A stretch of DNA of 64,000 nucleotides from Enterobacter sp. RHBSTW-00175 (lineage in GTDB: Bacteria > Pseudomonadota > Gammaproteobacteria > Enterobacterales > Enterobacteriaceae), in the NCBI RefSeq assembly GCF_013927005.1, contig NZ_CP055930.1:2542001-2606000 (forward strand), given 5' to 3'. The notes below the pieces were generated by a model, which worked only from the letters and a program-made list of their open reading frames with translations, ran no database searches and had not been told where the DNA came from. Position numbers and translations under genes: made by a program. Shown here one piece after another: positions 17,484 to 30,552 of the stretch (its first letter is position 1; each line of letters begins with the position of its first letter).

Positions 17484-18162
17484 TGACTTTACCCGTGCCA
17501 CTGTGCAGTGCGCCGGCCAGATAGTATTTTTCGTTCTGCCCCGGCGTCACTACCCGTTTCTGCTGTCCGCGCAACTGCCAGTCCGCACCGATTTTAGGAT
17601 TAAGGTGGATATCCACTTCATCTTCATAAAATACCGGATGCTCTGCGCTGCATTCATCCAGCGCTTTGTGGATTACCGCCATCTTTTCATCTTTATGTGG
17701 GTCACGGATACGCAGAGTTGGCGCGGCCCTGCGCCATACAAGCCCCGCAGATGGCAACCAGCGGCGAACGGTTCCTGCATGTAACTGGCAACCGGTTATC
17801 TCATTGATTTTTAATGCCAGTAATTCGGTGCTCCAGCGTGAACGTTGATAACCAAAATCGCCGGGAGAATGCTTTATCAGCTCACGTAACAGGGTGCAGA
17901 TATGTTCAAAAGGCCAGCGTCGGGAGCGCCCTGCGGGTAAGGATTTCAGGCCTTCAATACCTGAGTGCGTAAACCAGTTAATCCAGCGACCAACGGATGA
18001 ACGGGCACAACAGAGAGTTCTGGCAACATCGCTGACCCGTTCACCCCGATGAAGCATCAGCATGGCCGTGAGTCTGCGGGCATGATTTTTATCGCGCGTT
18101 TTATGAATAGCTTTCTGCATCAGGCGTCGTTCGCCACGGGGTATTGGTGCTATGATCGGCAT
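17479..18162 (-). pseudogene. IS630 transposase, C-terminally truncated
   Basis: 227 residues matching the Shigella-type IS630 transposase from MPIIAPI… through VFYEDEVDIHLNP and YYLAGALHSGTGKV, then a stop within two codons. Full-length IS630 transposase is about 340 residues, so the C-terminal third with the last catalytic acidic residue is lost. The break coincides with the hairpin at 17451-17483. Sequence upstream of the start (to about 18270) is probably the rest of the IS end. Confidence 0.8.
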
Positions 18163-18478
18163 CGCTCAGTCCGGTTGGTGGTTTTGGTTGGTTTGGCGAT
18201 TGATCAGATCGCACAATCCGGGCTGAGTTCCCTTTCAGTGATCTACTATTCCGCGCATCTATTTAGTCATTAAGAATATATTTAGATCAATAGAGGTTAA
18301 TAATAAATAAAAGAATAAAAAGTTAGATAATCCGAAAATCAGAATCATAAGGCGTTGTTTTAAAATATCCATATCAACCACTTTCATCGGAGAAAACTAC
18401 ATATTACTCACCCAAAAAACGATGTCTACATCCATTTGACGTCGTATTTCCCTGTTGGTACTATCAAACTGTTGTACT

Positions 18479-18710
18479 GTCGCACTGGCGACCACCAATG
18501 CTCTTGTAGCCTGTGATGAGCGCCTTTGGGTGGCTACAGTCGCACTTAAGCTGCGACCACCAATGTTCCGGCAGTCTGTGAGGAGCGCCTTCGGGTGACT
18601 GCACAATAAAACTCTCTAAGCCTGAAAGGGAGTACATGAAAAATGTGGCAAATCTGCTCACCTTTGAAAGCAGATATCGTCTATGAAGGCGCACTATGAC
18701 GCGGCGATGA
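18479..18710 (+). ncRNA. STAXI-like structured RNA, two tandem modules plus conserved tail
   Basis: Two modules repeat with a 60-nt period (18479-18537 and 18539-18602). Each has hairpin A (GTCGC/GCGAC; GTCGCA/TGCGAC), an invariant CACCAATG, then hairpin B (GTAGCC/GGCTAC; GCAGTC/GACTGC) capped by a UUYG-type loop. A tail follows with ATCTGC/GCAGAT (18652-18675) and ATCGTC/GGCGAT (18676-18708). The same unit occurs once at 29020 with compensatory changes. Tandem tetraloop-capped repeats near recombinase and antirestriction genes are features of the STAXI motif known from comparative genomics. Structure is supported by covariation in this window; the STAXI name is from memory. Confidence 0.65.
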
Positions 18711-18829
18711 AGGTTTACTGTGTAGCAAATCTGCCAGTTTCAATTCACTTCCGTTCTGTGAACGGCATCAGTTCAACGTCTTCTCATTTGCAGTGATACG
18801 CCCTGAGTTTCGTACGACTTTTGCATCGA

Positions 18830-19330
18830 CGGATAAGGCCATTTGGTACATTTGGCCGCTTACGGAGTTGCATTAGGAGCACGAAGCTGCGCGGCGTCAC
18901 TTGTGAAGTGGCGAAGACACTACCAAGTGACGCGCGCAGCGCATAACGTCTCAACCCACGTAAGACGTGGTTTTCAACGTTTTACTACCATCTGACCAAC
19001 ATGTAGCCCGTGTCAGTGCGGTTTTAAAATCACTTTCACATCAACGTAAGCACGACGGGAGGCCGTCTGAACGTTCAACTATCAGTAAGGAGGAAATCGA
19101 CTCGGTATCGATGGCGACACTACGAGCAGTAGTGTTGGAGGCAGCTTGACGTAAGTCAGCTCTGCATAAGCAGCAAACAGATCAGAGATCTGGGGTGCCT
19201 CGCAAGAACTCAACAATTCGCCGCCCCGATGCACAGATACCAGTCGAGACGCAGGAAGCGCAACAGCAACCGTGTCGTCGGGGAATGAATTGCTGGTCTA
19301 CAGATCCGTCTGCTTCTTTACAAGCAGAGG
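18830..19330 (+). other. Hairpin-dense non-coding region (candidate large RNA or oriT-like region)
   Basis: About 500 nt without a credible gene, holding at least eight consecutive inverted repeats. The largest is a 16-bp stem with one bulge (18886-18902/18925-18940). Others are CCACGT/ACGTGG (18956-18970), GACGG/CCGTC (19054-19067), ATCGA/TCGAT (19096-19112), ACACTAC/GTAGTGT (19117-19135), a GUAA-capped stem (about 19145-19160), CAGATC/GATCTG (about 19178-19192) and TCTGCTT/AAGCAGA (19309-19328). The region ends just before a tyrosine recombinase gene. Confidence 0.5.
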
Positions 19331-19357
19331 GACGTGTATGCCTTTGGAGAGAGTGAA

Positions 19358-20257
19358 ATGTCCAGATTCAGTAAACAGCTGTGCAAACAACTCGTCACGC
19401 TTGCCCGTCAGGGGCGGGGAAGTTATAAAACGGTGGCTGACCGTTCAAGAATCGCAGAACGTTTTTCTGAACGACTGTCTGAACTGAATATTCAGATCAG
19501 GGACGTAAAACATATCAAAACTTCCCATATTGAAAAGTATATTGAGAGCAGGAAGGCAGATAGTTTATCTCTCAGGACGTTACAGAATGAGATGTCTGCT
19601 ATCCGTTCTGTTTTATTATCAGCAGGAAGAAATAAACTGGCCGATCCCAGTCACATTAACCTGAGTAATCAGGCGCTCGGGATTTCTGGTGCTAACCGGG
19701 ATGGAACTAAACTTCCCATTACAGACGAAAAACTTAATGCTGTGGTCAGTTTTGCCCAAAGAAAAGACGAGGGCGTTGCTCTTGCTGTGCAACTTTCCCG
19801 ATATCTTGGATTGAGAACAGAAGAAACCGTTCAGTCTGCAAAGTCTTTAAAGACATGGAGGCAGGCACTGATTAATAATCATGAGCGTGTCCGTGTTGTT
19901 TTCGGGACTAAAGGCGGACGTCCAAGGGAAACGACAGTTTTTAATCGCGAAAAAGTTTTATCAATTCTTGACAAGGCAATTAGTTATGTCAGTGAACATA
20001 ACGGAAAACTGATTGATAAACCCTCTCTGCATACCGCTATTGATCGCTACCGTAATATTGTAAGAGAGGCCGGAATGAATGGTAAAAATGCGCCGCACAG
20101 TTTACGTTACGCTTACTCCCGCGATGCTGTAAATCACCATATTAAAAATGGAATGAGTCGCGATGAATCCGAGGCATTAGTTTCAATGGACCTGGGCCAT
20201 GGAGATGGTCGGGGGCGTTATATTAAACAAGTTTATTTTCGTAAGGAAAAAGAATAG
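19358..20257 (+). CDS. Integrase-domain (tyrosine recombinase) protein of ICE
   Basis: ATG 19358 with GGAGAGAG upstream gives 299 residues. A core-binding-like N-terminal half (to about 125) is followed by a catalytic domain with LGLRTEET (Arg I), GTKGGRPRE (Lys), PHSLRYAY (HxxR) and LGHGDGRGRY…Y (His and candidate Tyr). This resembles the Integrase_1 family common in enterobacterial ICEs, distinct from the classical integrase at 42730. It probably acts in element maintenance or resolution rather than tRNA-site integration. It follows the STAXI-like and hairpin-dense region and ends at a terminator. Confidence 0.75.
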   Translation: MSRFSKQLCKQLVTLARQGRGSYKTVADRSRIAERFSERLSELNIQIRDVKHIKTSHIEKYIESRKADSLSLRTLQNEMSAIRSVLLSAGRNKLADPSHINLSNQALGISGANRDGTKLPITDEKLNAVVSFAQRKDEGVALAVQLSRYLGLRTEETVQSAKSLKTWRQALINNHERVRVVFGTKGGRPRETTVFNREKVLSILDKAISYVSEHNGKLIDKPSLHTAIDRYRNIVREAGMNGKNAPHSLRYAYSRDAVNHHIKNGMSRDESEALVSMDLGHGDGRGRYIKQVYFRKEKE

Positions 20258-20288
20258 ATTGTATCGCTACTGAATTTTCAGGATGTAC

Positions 20289-20320
20289 AGCCACAGCTCA
20301 TGCAGGGCTGTGGCTTCTTT
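20289..20320 (+). terminator. Terminator of the integrase-domain gene
   Basis: A 9-bp stem (AGCCACAGC/GCTGTGGCT) is followed by TCTTT, starting 32 nt after the stop codon. Confidence 0.8.
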
Positions 20321-20766
20321 AAATTATCAATCAGTAAATTTACATGTTCGAATAGCTTTAATGCTTGATGCGCCAGCAAGTCTTACTGTTTCATTTATTG
20401 ACTTTCCGTTTCTGAAAGGATTGATTGTCTCTTTTTTACTTGTTGGATTTATTTTTAATCTGATAATTGTTTTGACATGCAAAAAATATCGTTTCTTTAT
20501 TCCGGGTGTGTGAGTCATTCGCATTTTTCTTGACAAGATATCCGCAAGTACTGCTGCCAGTGGGGAGTCTGGAGTTGCTGTACATGATGATGGGTGAGTT
20601 TTACCCGACATGTACGGGTAACTCGCAGTTCCCCACCCATGATAGTTTATAAAGTTATTAATGAATCAAAAATAAAAACCTTCAGCATGTAATATTGATA
20701 TTAATATCTTTGACCGCGTCAATATCCATACCTGTAAAATCAGGGGGCAGTATTACCCCGAACTAT
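20321..20766. other. Non-coding region with a GTACATG/CATGTAC hairpin
   Basis: Two opposing frames of about 76 and 94 codons overlap here, but neither has a ribosome site or recognisable domain, so no gene is called. A stem GTACATG/CATGTAC (20580-20615) encloses a second GGGT/ACCC pair. Confidence 0.4.
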
Positions 20767-20973
20767 TTATTTCGGCAGGATTTCTGCTGTGATATGTACT
20801 TTATTTCCCATGCGGGCTTCGGTAATATTATAATACCTGTCACCCTGCTTGTCAGCCTGCTGGCGAATTTTTTCTTCCGTCTGCTCCAGTGTATCGCCTG
20901 TTGCCGTCACGGTTTGAGCACAGACTGAAAAAGGCAGGATTATAGAGAGGAATAACGTCATGATATTTTTCAT
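20767..20973 (-). CDS. DUF1471 (YhcN/BhsA-like) small periplasmic protein
   Basis: 68 residues with a signal peptide ending SVCA|QT. The mature part GDTLEQTEEKIRQQADKQG…YNITEARMGNKVHITAEIL follows the DUF1471 pattern of E. coli BhsA/McbA/YhcN stress proteins (short helix, then beta strands). AGGGATT lies just upstream of the ATG on this strand. Such proteins are involved in stress response and biofilm in E. coli; a role here is unknown. It is divergent from lacI and probably belongs to inserted cargo. Confidence 0.72.
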   Translation of the reverse strand: MKNIMTLFLSIILPFSVCAQTVTATGDTLEQTEEKIRQQADKQGDRYYNITEARMGNKVHITAEILPK

Positions 20974-21266
20974 TGATAATCCCTTGATTAATAATTAAAT
21001 GGATGACTTAAGCCAGGCTGCGATATTCTGGGTAATGCTGTCAACCTGTTGATGACTATTTTAATCTGTAGTCATTCAATCCTTGTAACATCAGGATGAT
21101 CCTGGTGTCAGTGAAAATACGAAATCAACACGTTGGTATCATTACCCACCTGTGAACTGACGTCGGCATTTTGAATCTCACTTCGGCGTGCCCCCTCCGA
21201 ATGGCGCAAAACATTTCGTGGTATGGCATGATAGCACCCGAAGAGAGTCAATTCAGGGTGGTAAAT

Positions 21267-22341
21267 GTGAAACCAGTAACGCTATACGATGTCGCAGAGT
21301 ATGCCGGTGTCTCTTATCAGACCGTTTCCCGCGTGATGAACCAGGCCAGCCACGTCTCTGCGAAAACGCGGGAAAAGGTGGAAGCGGCGATGGCGCAGCT
21401 GAACTACATTCCCAACCGCGTGGCACAACAACTGGCGGGCAAACAGTCGTTGCTGATTGGCGTTGCTACCTCCAGTCTGGCCCTGCACGCGCCGTCGCAA
21501 ATTGTCGCGGCGATTAAATCTCGCGCCGATCAACTGGGTGCCAGCGTGGTGGTGTCGATGGTAGAACGAAGCGGCGTCGAAGCCTGTAAAGCGGCGGTGC
21601 ACAATCTTCTCGCGCAACGCGTCAGTGGGCTGATCATTAACTATCCGCTGGATGACCAGGATGCCATTGCTGTGGAAGCTGCCTGCGCTAATGTTCCGGC
21701 GTTATTTCTTGATGTCTCTGACCAGACTCCCATCAACAGTATTATTTTCTCCCATGAAGACGGTACGCGACTGGGCGTGGAGCATCTGGTCGCATTGGGT
21801 CACCAGCAAATCGCGCTGTTAGCGGGCCCATTAAGTTCTGTCTCGGCGCGTCTGCGTCTGGCGGGCTGGCATAAATATCTCACTCGCAATCAAATTCAGC
21901 CGATAGCGGAACGGGAAGGCGACTGGAGTGCCATGTCCGGTTTTCAACAAACCATGCAAATGCTAAATGAGGGCATCGTTCCCACTGCGATGCTGGTTGC
22001 CAACGATCAGATGGCGCTGGGCGCAATGCGCGCCATTACCGAGTCCGGGTTGCGCGTTGGTGCGGATATCTCGGTAGTGGGATACGACGATACCGAAGAC
22101 AGCTCGTGTTATATCCCGCCGTTAACCACCATCAAACAGGATTTTCGCCTGCTGGGGCAAACCAGCGTGGACCGCTTGCTGCAACTCTCTCAGGGCCAGG
22201 CGGTGAAGGGCAATCAGCTTTTGCCCGTCTCTCTGGTGAAAAGAAAAACCACCCTGGCGCCCAAGACGCAAACCGCCTCTCCCCGCGCGTTGGCCGATTC
22301 ATTAATGCAGCTGGCACGACAAGTTTCCCGACTGGAAAGCG

Positions 22342-22349
<8 letters not shown>
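21267..22349 (+). CDS. lacI: Lactose operon repressor LacI
   Basis: 360 residues, almost identical to E. coli LacI as remembered. The GTG start is the K-12 one (GTGAAACCAGTAACG). The N-terminal helix-turn-helix (TLYDVAEYAGVSYQTVSRV), hinge and ligand-binding core are intact, and the C-terminal tetramerisation helix (LMQLARQVSRLESGQ) is present. Differences I can see from K-12 include Met for Val24, next to the recognition helix, and Gln for Glu44. The promoter region from CGAATGGCGCAAAAC on is E. coli-like, while sequence before about 21200 is not, marking the left edge of the transferred lac segment. Confidence 0.97.
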
Positions 22350-25546
<3,197 letters not shown>

Positions 25547-25552
25547 TAATAA

Positions 25553-26833
<1,281 letters not shown>

Positions 26834-26916
26834 GTGAATGAAGTCGCTTAAGAAATTAATGTCGGATACGGCGCGAGCGCCTTATCCGACCAACTTATCA
26901 GGACGGAATGTTAAAA

Positions 26917-27056
26917 ATGAACATGTCGATGACAGAAAAAATAAAAGCAGGCAAGCTATTTACCGATATGTGCGAAGGCTTACCTGAAAAAAGACTTCGT
27001 GGGAAAACATTAATGTATGAGTTCAATCACTCGCATCCATCAGAAGTTGAAAAAAG
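26917..27056 (+). pseudogene. lacA: lacA (galactoside acetyltransferase), truncated by IS1
   Basis: The frame matches LacA from its start (MNMSMTEKIKAGKLFTDMCEG…) for about 46 codons, to HPSEVEK, and is then cut by IS1 at 27057. The left-handed beta-helix catalytic domain is absent, so no enzyme is made. Lactose growth does not require LacA. Confidence 0.95.
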
Positions 27057-27071
27057 GGTAATGACTCCAAC

Positions 27072-27573
27072 TTATTGATAGTGTTTTATGTTCAGATAAT
27101 GCCCGATGACTTTGTCATGCAGCTCCACCGATTTTGAGAGCGACAGCGACTTCCGTCCCAGCCGTGCCAGGTGCTGCCTCAGATTCAGGTTATGCCGCTC
27201 AATTCGCTGCGTATATCGCTTGCTGATTACGTGCAGCTTTCCCTTCAGGCGGGATTCATACAGCGGCCAGCCATCCGTCATCCATATCACCACGTCAAAG
27301 GGTGACAGCAGGCTCATAAGACGCCCCAGCGTCGCCATAGTGCGTTCACCGAATACGTGCGCAAACCGTCTTCCGGAGCCTGTCATACGCGTAAAACAGC
27401 CAGCGCTGGCGCGATTTAGCCCCGACATAGCCCCACTGTTCGTCCATTTCCGCGCAGACGATGACGTCACTGCCCGGCTGTATGCGCGAGGTTACCGACT
27501 GCGGCCTGAGTTTTTTAAGTGACGTAAAATCGTGTTGAGGCCAACGCCCATAATGCGGGCGGTTGCCCGGCAT
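27072..27573 (-). pseudogene. insB: IS1 insB, frameshifted (copy 1)
   Basis: The N-terminal part ([13 protein letters not shown]…AYDRLRKTV) and C-terminal part ([16 protein letters not shown]…NIKHYQ) of the IS1 transposase lie in different frames. A 2-bp deletion within the codons for the V-V-A region separates them. No functional InsAB' fusion can be made from this copy. Confidence 0.9.
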
Positions 27574-27767
27574 CCAACACCATTCATGGCCATATCAATG
27601 ATTTTCTGGTGCGTACCGGGTTGAGAAGCGGTGTAAGTGAACTGCAGTTGCCATGTTTTACGGCAGTGAGAGCAGAGATAGCGCTGATGTCCGGCAGTGC
27701 TTTTGCCGTTACGCACCACCCCGTCAGTAGCTGAACAGGAGGGACAGCTGATAGAAACAGAAGCCAC
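27492..27767 (-). CDS. insA: IS1 InsA (copy 1)
   Basis: 91 residues, the standard length, with the CxxC…CxxC zinc finger ([19 protein letters not shown]…CSHC). InsA alone binds IS1 ends and represses transposition, so this copy may act as a repressor even though insB is broken. Confidence 0.92.
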
Positions 27768-27845
27768 TGGAGCACCTCAAAAACACCATCATACACTAAA
27801 TCAGTAAGTTGGCAGCATCACCGTGCATCGGGTAATGACTCCAAC

Positions 27846-28360
27846 TTACTGATAGTGTTTTATGTTCAGATAATGCCCGATGACCTTGTCATGCAGCTCC
27901 ACCGATTTTGAGAACGACAGTGACTTCCGTCCCAGCCTTGCCAGATGTTGTCTCAGATTCAGGTTATGTCGCTCAATGCGCTGAGTGTAACGCTTGCTGA
28001 TAACGTGCAGCTTTCCCTTCAGGCGGGATTCATACAGCGGCCAGCCATCCGTCAGCCATCCGTCATCCATACCACGACCTCAAAGGCCGACAGCAGGCTC
28101 AGAAGACGCTCCAGTGTGGCCAGAGTGCGTTCACCGAAGACGTGCGCCACAACCGTCCTCCGTATCCTGTCATACGCGTAAAACAGCCAGCGCTGACGTG
28201 ATTTAGCACCGACGTAGCCCCACTGTTCGTCCATTTCAGCGCAGACAATCACATCACTGCCCGGTTGTATGCGCGAGGTTACCGACTGCGGCCTGAGTTT
28301 TTTAAGTGACGTAAAACCGTGTTGAGGCCAACGCCCATAATGCGTGCACTGGCGCGACAT
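27846..28360 (-). pseudogene. insB: IS1 insB, frameshifted by an 11-bp duplication (copy 2)
   Basis: The N-terminal frame ends …VVVWMTDG then stops at the repeated ACGGATGGCTG. The remaining [14 protein letters not shown]…KHYQ is in another frame. The transposase is inactive. Confidence 0.9.
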
Positions 28361-28554
28361 CCGACGCCATTCATGGCCATATCAATGATTTTCTGGTGCG
28401 TACCGGGCTGAGAGGCGGTGTAAGTGAACTGTAGTTGCCATGTTTTACGGCAATGAGAGCAGAGATAGCGCTGATGTCCGGCAGTGCTTTTGCCGTTACG
28501 CACCACGCCTTCAGTAACGGAGCAGGAAGGACATCTGATGGAAATGGAAGCCAC
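28279..28554 (-). CDS. insA: IS1 InsA (copy 2)
   Basis: 91 residues, intact zinc finger and helix-turn-helix ([20 protein letters not shown]). A few substitutions relative to copy 1 ([12 protein letters not shown]) mark a separate isoform. Confidence 0.92.
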   Translation of the reverse strand: MASISIRCPSCSVTEGVVRNGKSTAGHQRYLCSHCRKTWQLQFTYTASQPGTHQKIIDMAMNGVGCRASARIMGVGLNTVLRHLKNSGRSR

Positions 28555-28609
28555 GCAAGCACCTTAAAATCACCATCATACACTAAATCAGTAAGTTGGC
28601 AGCATTACC

Positions 28610-28891
28610 TGGTTTTACGAATATCTCTGTTGGTACATGCGCCGGAGTAGTTCTCAGTATCGGGGCATACGTTTTCTGAAATTTATTAAGTTCTTTTAAG
28701 GCTTCCTCAGCGTTTTTACGAATATGTAATTCAATTTCTCTGCGTGTGATGTCAGTAACAAGGATACGCACTTTATCATGTGATGCAAAATTCTCCAGTT
28801 TTTCAAGAATGTATAAGCCAAACTGAAAATGCTTTCGTTCATAGGCAGATGTATCGATATAAACAAGGCGGGTAATGAGTTCCATGATCAT
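28610..28891 (-). pseudogene. PIN-domain (DUF4935-like) protein, cut by IS1
   Basis: Start set at 28891 (AGGAAG just upstream on this strand; M-I-M-E-L). The frame encodes VYIDTSAYERKHFQF…, a PIN-type first strand with its acidic metal ligand, then ILVTDITRREIELHIRKNAEEAL, a second acidic strand. It runs into IS1 at 28609 after about 94 residues, so the C-terminal half with the last acidic residues is lost. PIN proteins are usually RNases. No antitoxin-like partner is seen upstream. Confidence 0.6.
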
Positions 28892-29019
28892 CTTCCTGAG
28901 ATGGTTGGGGGGATGGTTCAGTATAAGTCTCATCCAATACTTGTTGTATGATTCAGTACACAAGGTTATCTGCGGCTTGACAGATCTGCGTTTTGTTTTG
29001 AAAATGAACAGGCTTATAC

Positions 29020-29180
29020 GTTGCTTTTGCAACCACCAATGATTCAGTAGCCTGTGAGAATCGCCTTCGGGTGGCTACAACAAAAGCTCCTGTAACCTGA
29101 AAAGGGGCAAAAAATTGGTAAATCTGCACACCTTTGAGAGCAGATATCGTCAATTTAAGCGCACTATGACGCGACGATAA
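29020..29180 (+). ncRNA. STAXI-like structured RNA, single module plus tail
   Basis: Hairpin A is GTTGC/GCAAC (29020-29033), then CACCAATG, then hairpin B GTAGCC/GGCTAC (29047-29078) with CGCC-UUCG-GGTG at its tip. The tail has ATCTGC/GCAGAT (29122-29145) and ATCGTC/GACGAT (29146-29178). Spacing of the tail is identical to the 18.6-kb copy (57 nt). Base changes in A and in the last stem keep pairing, which supports an RNA function. It precedes a run of ICE accessory genes. Confidence 0.65.
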
Positions 29181-29230
29181 AGGTTCCTTCTGTACTAACC
29201 AGACAGTCAGAATGTTGTTTTTTCTGACTC

Positions 29231-29288
29231 CCCGACGGGAAACACTTCCCGCTCGGGCAGGTGTTTCCTTTTTTTATGGAGAAACACA
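29231..29288 (+). promoter_or_regulatory. Leader with decoy/anti-SD/SD arrangement
   Basis: Decoy GGGAAACAC (29237-29245), anti-SD GTGTTTCC (29261-29268), seven T residues (29269-29275), then the real SD region GGAGAAACAC (29278-29287) just before the ATG. The middle segment can pair with either neighbour. Confidence 0.55.
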
Positions 29289-29657
29289 ATGTCTGTCATC
29301 TCTTCTGCGATTTTCCCTGAACATATCCTTACTCAGCTTCAGCAGTCTGCTGACGCAGCTGTCCGGAAATTGAAATCTTTCATTTATCTGCATCGCAACA
29401 GCAACTGGTATGTCAACGGCTCGGGCAATTATGCCGTCCGTGCTCATATCTCTTCTGTCAAAGACCAGGGCGTTAACGTCTTTCTTACCGTTCGTACAGG
29501 CTGCCACCGCGCCGAGTATGTTTTTCACCGCCTGCCGGTTTCCTTTCCTGAGGGAATAACAGGTCGTCGAAACGCATACCGCCATGCCTGCCGCCAGGCA
29601 CAGCATCTGGCACACCTGCGCTACCGTTTTCTTTCCGGAGGGCATTCTCATGACTGA
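29289..29657 (+). CDS. Hypothetical ICE accessory protein
   Basis: 122 residues beginning MSVISSAIFPEHILTQLQQSAD, rich in His, Arg and Tyr, with no signal peptide or membrane helix. The start is fixed by GGAGAAACAC and the preceding leader. The 3' end overlaps the next start by 8 nt. The family is not recognised; such proteins are typical of the variable module next to antirestriction genes in enterobacterial ICEs. Confidence 0.68.
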   Translation: MSVISSAIFPEHILTQLQQSADAAVRKLKSFIYLHRNSNWYVNGSGNYAVRAHISSVKDQGVNVFLTVRTGCHRAEYVFHRLPVSFPEGITGRRNAYRHACRQAQHLAHLRYRFLSGGHSHD

Positions 29658-30024
29658 AGCACTGCACGACGTCACTTTTCGTATTCTGTCGATGTCTGAG
29701 ACGCGACGGGATGTATGTCCCGCTCAGTATGGCCCCGTAAGTGGCGTTTTCATCAGGGGCGAAATCCTCAGAGATAACGTCTCCTGTGGCGAACAGGTTT
29801 TTGTCGCACCGCTCGGTGATTGTGATCCGGCTGACCCCGAACTTTGCGTCTGGTGTCAGTATTACGGATATTCTTCCCGGGTTAAGGCCGGCGACATACT
29901 GGATGGTGTGGCCGTTTCTGGCATAAATTTCGCTGATCCACTGTCGTTAGCTGTGCTGCAACGCCTCCGCTTTAATCCTGAATATGTGTATCAGGAGCAA
30001 TCTGATTCATATGCACTGCACTGA
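29650..30024 (+). CDS. Hypothetical ICE accessory protein
   Basis: ATG 29650 with GGAGGG about 9 nt upstream, inside the end of the previous gene; 124 residues. Cys-rich centre (VSCGEQVFVAPLGDCDPADPELCVWCQYY) suggests a metal site or disulfides. No known domain recognised. Confidence 0.65.
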   Translation: MTEALHDVTFRILSMSETRRDVCPAQYGPVSGVFIRGEILRDNVSCGEQVFVAPLGDCDPADPELCVWCQYYGYSSRVKAGDILDGVAVSGINFADPLSLAVLQRLRFNPEYVYQEQSDSYALH

Positions 30025-30102
30025 TCGGCTGATGAAGGCCGTGACCGTGAAATGTTGTGGACCCTGACGGGGATATCCCGTTATTTACCTGAGGATATAC
30101 CC

Positions 30103-30468
30103 ATGCACACAGACGTTTATACGCTTAAAACTCCACTGGACACGCTCAGCTGGCTTTGCCTGCTTGAGAGTGAACTCCTGAGCATCAGGGCATTTCAGCG
30201 TCTCGATCTTCATACGGACCGGGATGAAACGAATGAACTGACGTTTCTGGAAGATTCCATCATTGGGACCGGCACAGCTTATGGCTGGTTTGTCTTTTTA
30301 CTCGGGGAAGGCGATATTCCGCCTTTGCCTGATACGTCTAAAAATCTGCTCTTCACGCTGGACGAGCTGGGAAAAGAAATTAACCGGCCCTTCTGGGAGA
30401 AGGCCGTGGATGAAGGTATCCAGGATGCCCGGTGTGATCGGGCTATAGCGGCTCTCGAACGGATGTAA
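30103..30468 (+). CDS. Hypothetical acidic ICE protein
   Basis: ATG 30103 with GAGGATAT upstream; 121 acidic, largely helical residues (LDTLSWLCLLESELLSIRAFQRLD…). A longer frame from 30052 would begin inside the leader (CCTGACGGGGATATCCCG), which is shared in style with neighbouring genes, so the shorter start is preferred. Function unknown. Confidence 0.62.
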   Translation: MHTDVYTLKTPLDTLSWLCLLESELLSIRAFQRLDLHTDRDETNELTFLEDSIIGTGTAYGWFVFLLGEGDIPPLPDTSKNLLFTLDELGKEINRPFWEKAVDEGIQDARCDRAIAALERM

Positions 30469-30485
30469 TCAGCAGACAGAACACA

Positions 30486-30552
30486 CCCTGACGGGGATTT
30501 ACTCCCGTCCGGGGGATAAATCCCCCCTTTTTTATTCGCGGAGGATTTATCG
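30486..30552 (+). promoter_or_regulatory. Leader with decoy/anti-SD/SD arrangement
   Basis: Decoy GGGGATTTA (30493-30501), anti-SD TAAATCCCC (30517-30525), six T (30528-30533), real SD GGAGGATTTA (30540-30549), ATG at 30553. Pairing of the first two makes a terminator-like hairpin; pairing of the last two hides the ribosome site. Confidence 0.6.

Larger units (their letters stand above)
27057..27822 (-). mobile_element. IS1, copy 1 (766 bp, defective)
   Basis: Bounded by GGTAATGACTCC and the complement of GGTGATGCTGCC, the standard IS1 ends. It is 2 bp shorter than the usual 768 because of a deletion inside insB (about 27360-27366, GCGCAAACCG instead of GCGCAACAACCG). There is no matching flanking duplication: left AAAAAG, right GTGCATCG. 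Confidence 0.93.
27831..28609 (-). mobile_element. IS1, copy 2 (779 bp, defective)
   Basis: It starts 8 bp after copy 1 in the same orientation and has standard ends. It is 11 bp longer than usual because CAGCCATCCGT is duplicated in tandem (28042-28052 and 28053-28063) inside insB. Sequence differences from copy 1 (e.g. GAACGACAGTGAC) show it is a different IS1 isoform, not a local duplication. No target duplication is visible. Confidence 0.93.

Noticed and set aside
18479..18602. CRISPR-like array (60-nt period repeats)
   Set aside because: Only two units, no constant repeat/variable spacer pattern, and variation is compensatory between paired arms, which indicates RNA structure.
20283..20611. 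Two overlapping opposite-strand small frames after the integrase-domain gene
   Set aside because: One starts inside the terminator, neither has a ribosome site or family resemblance.
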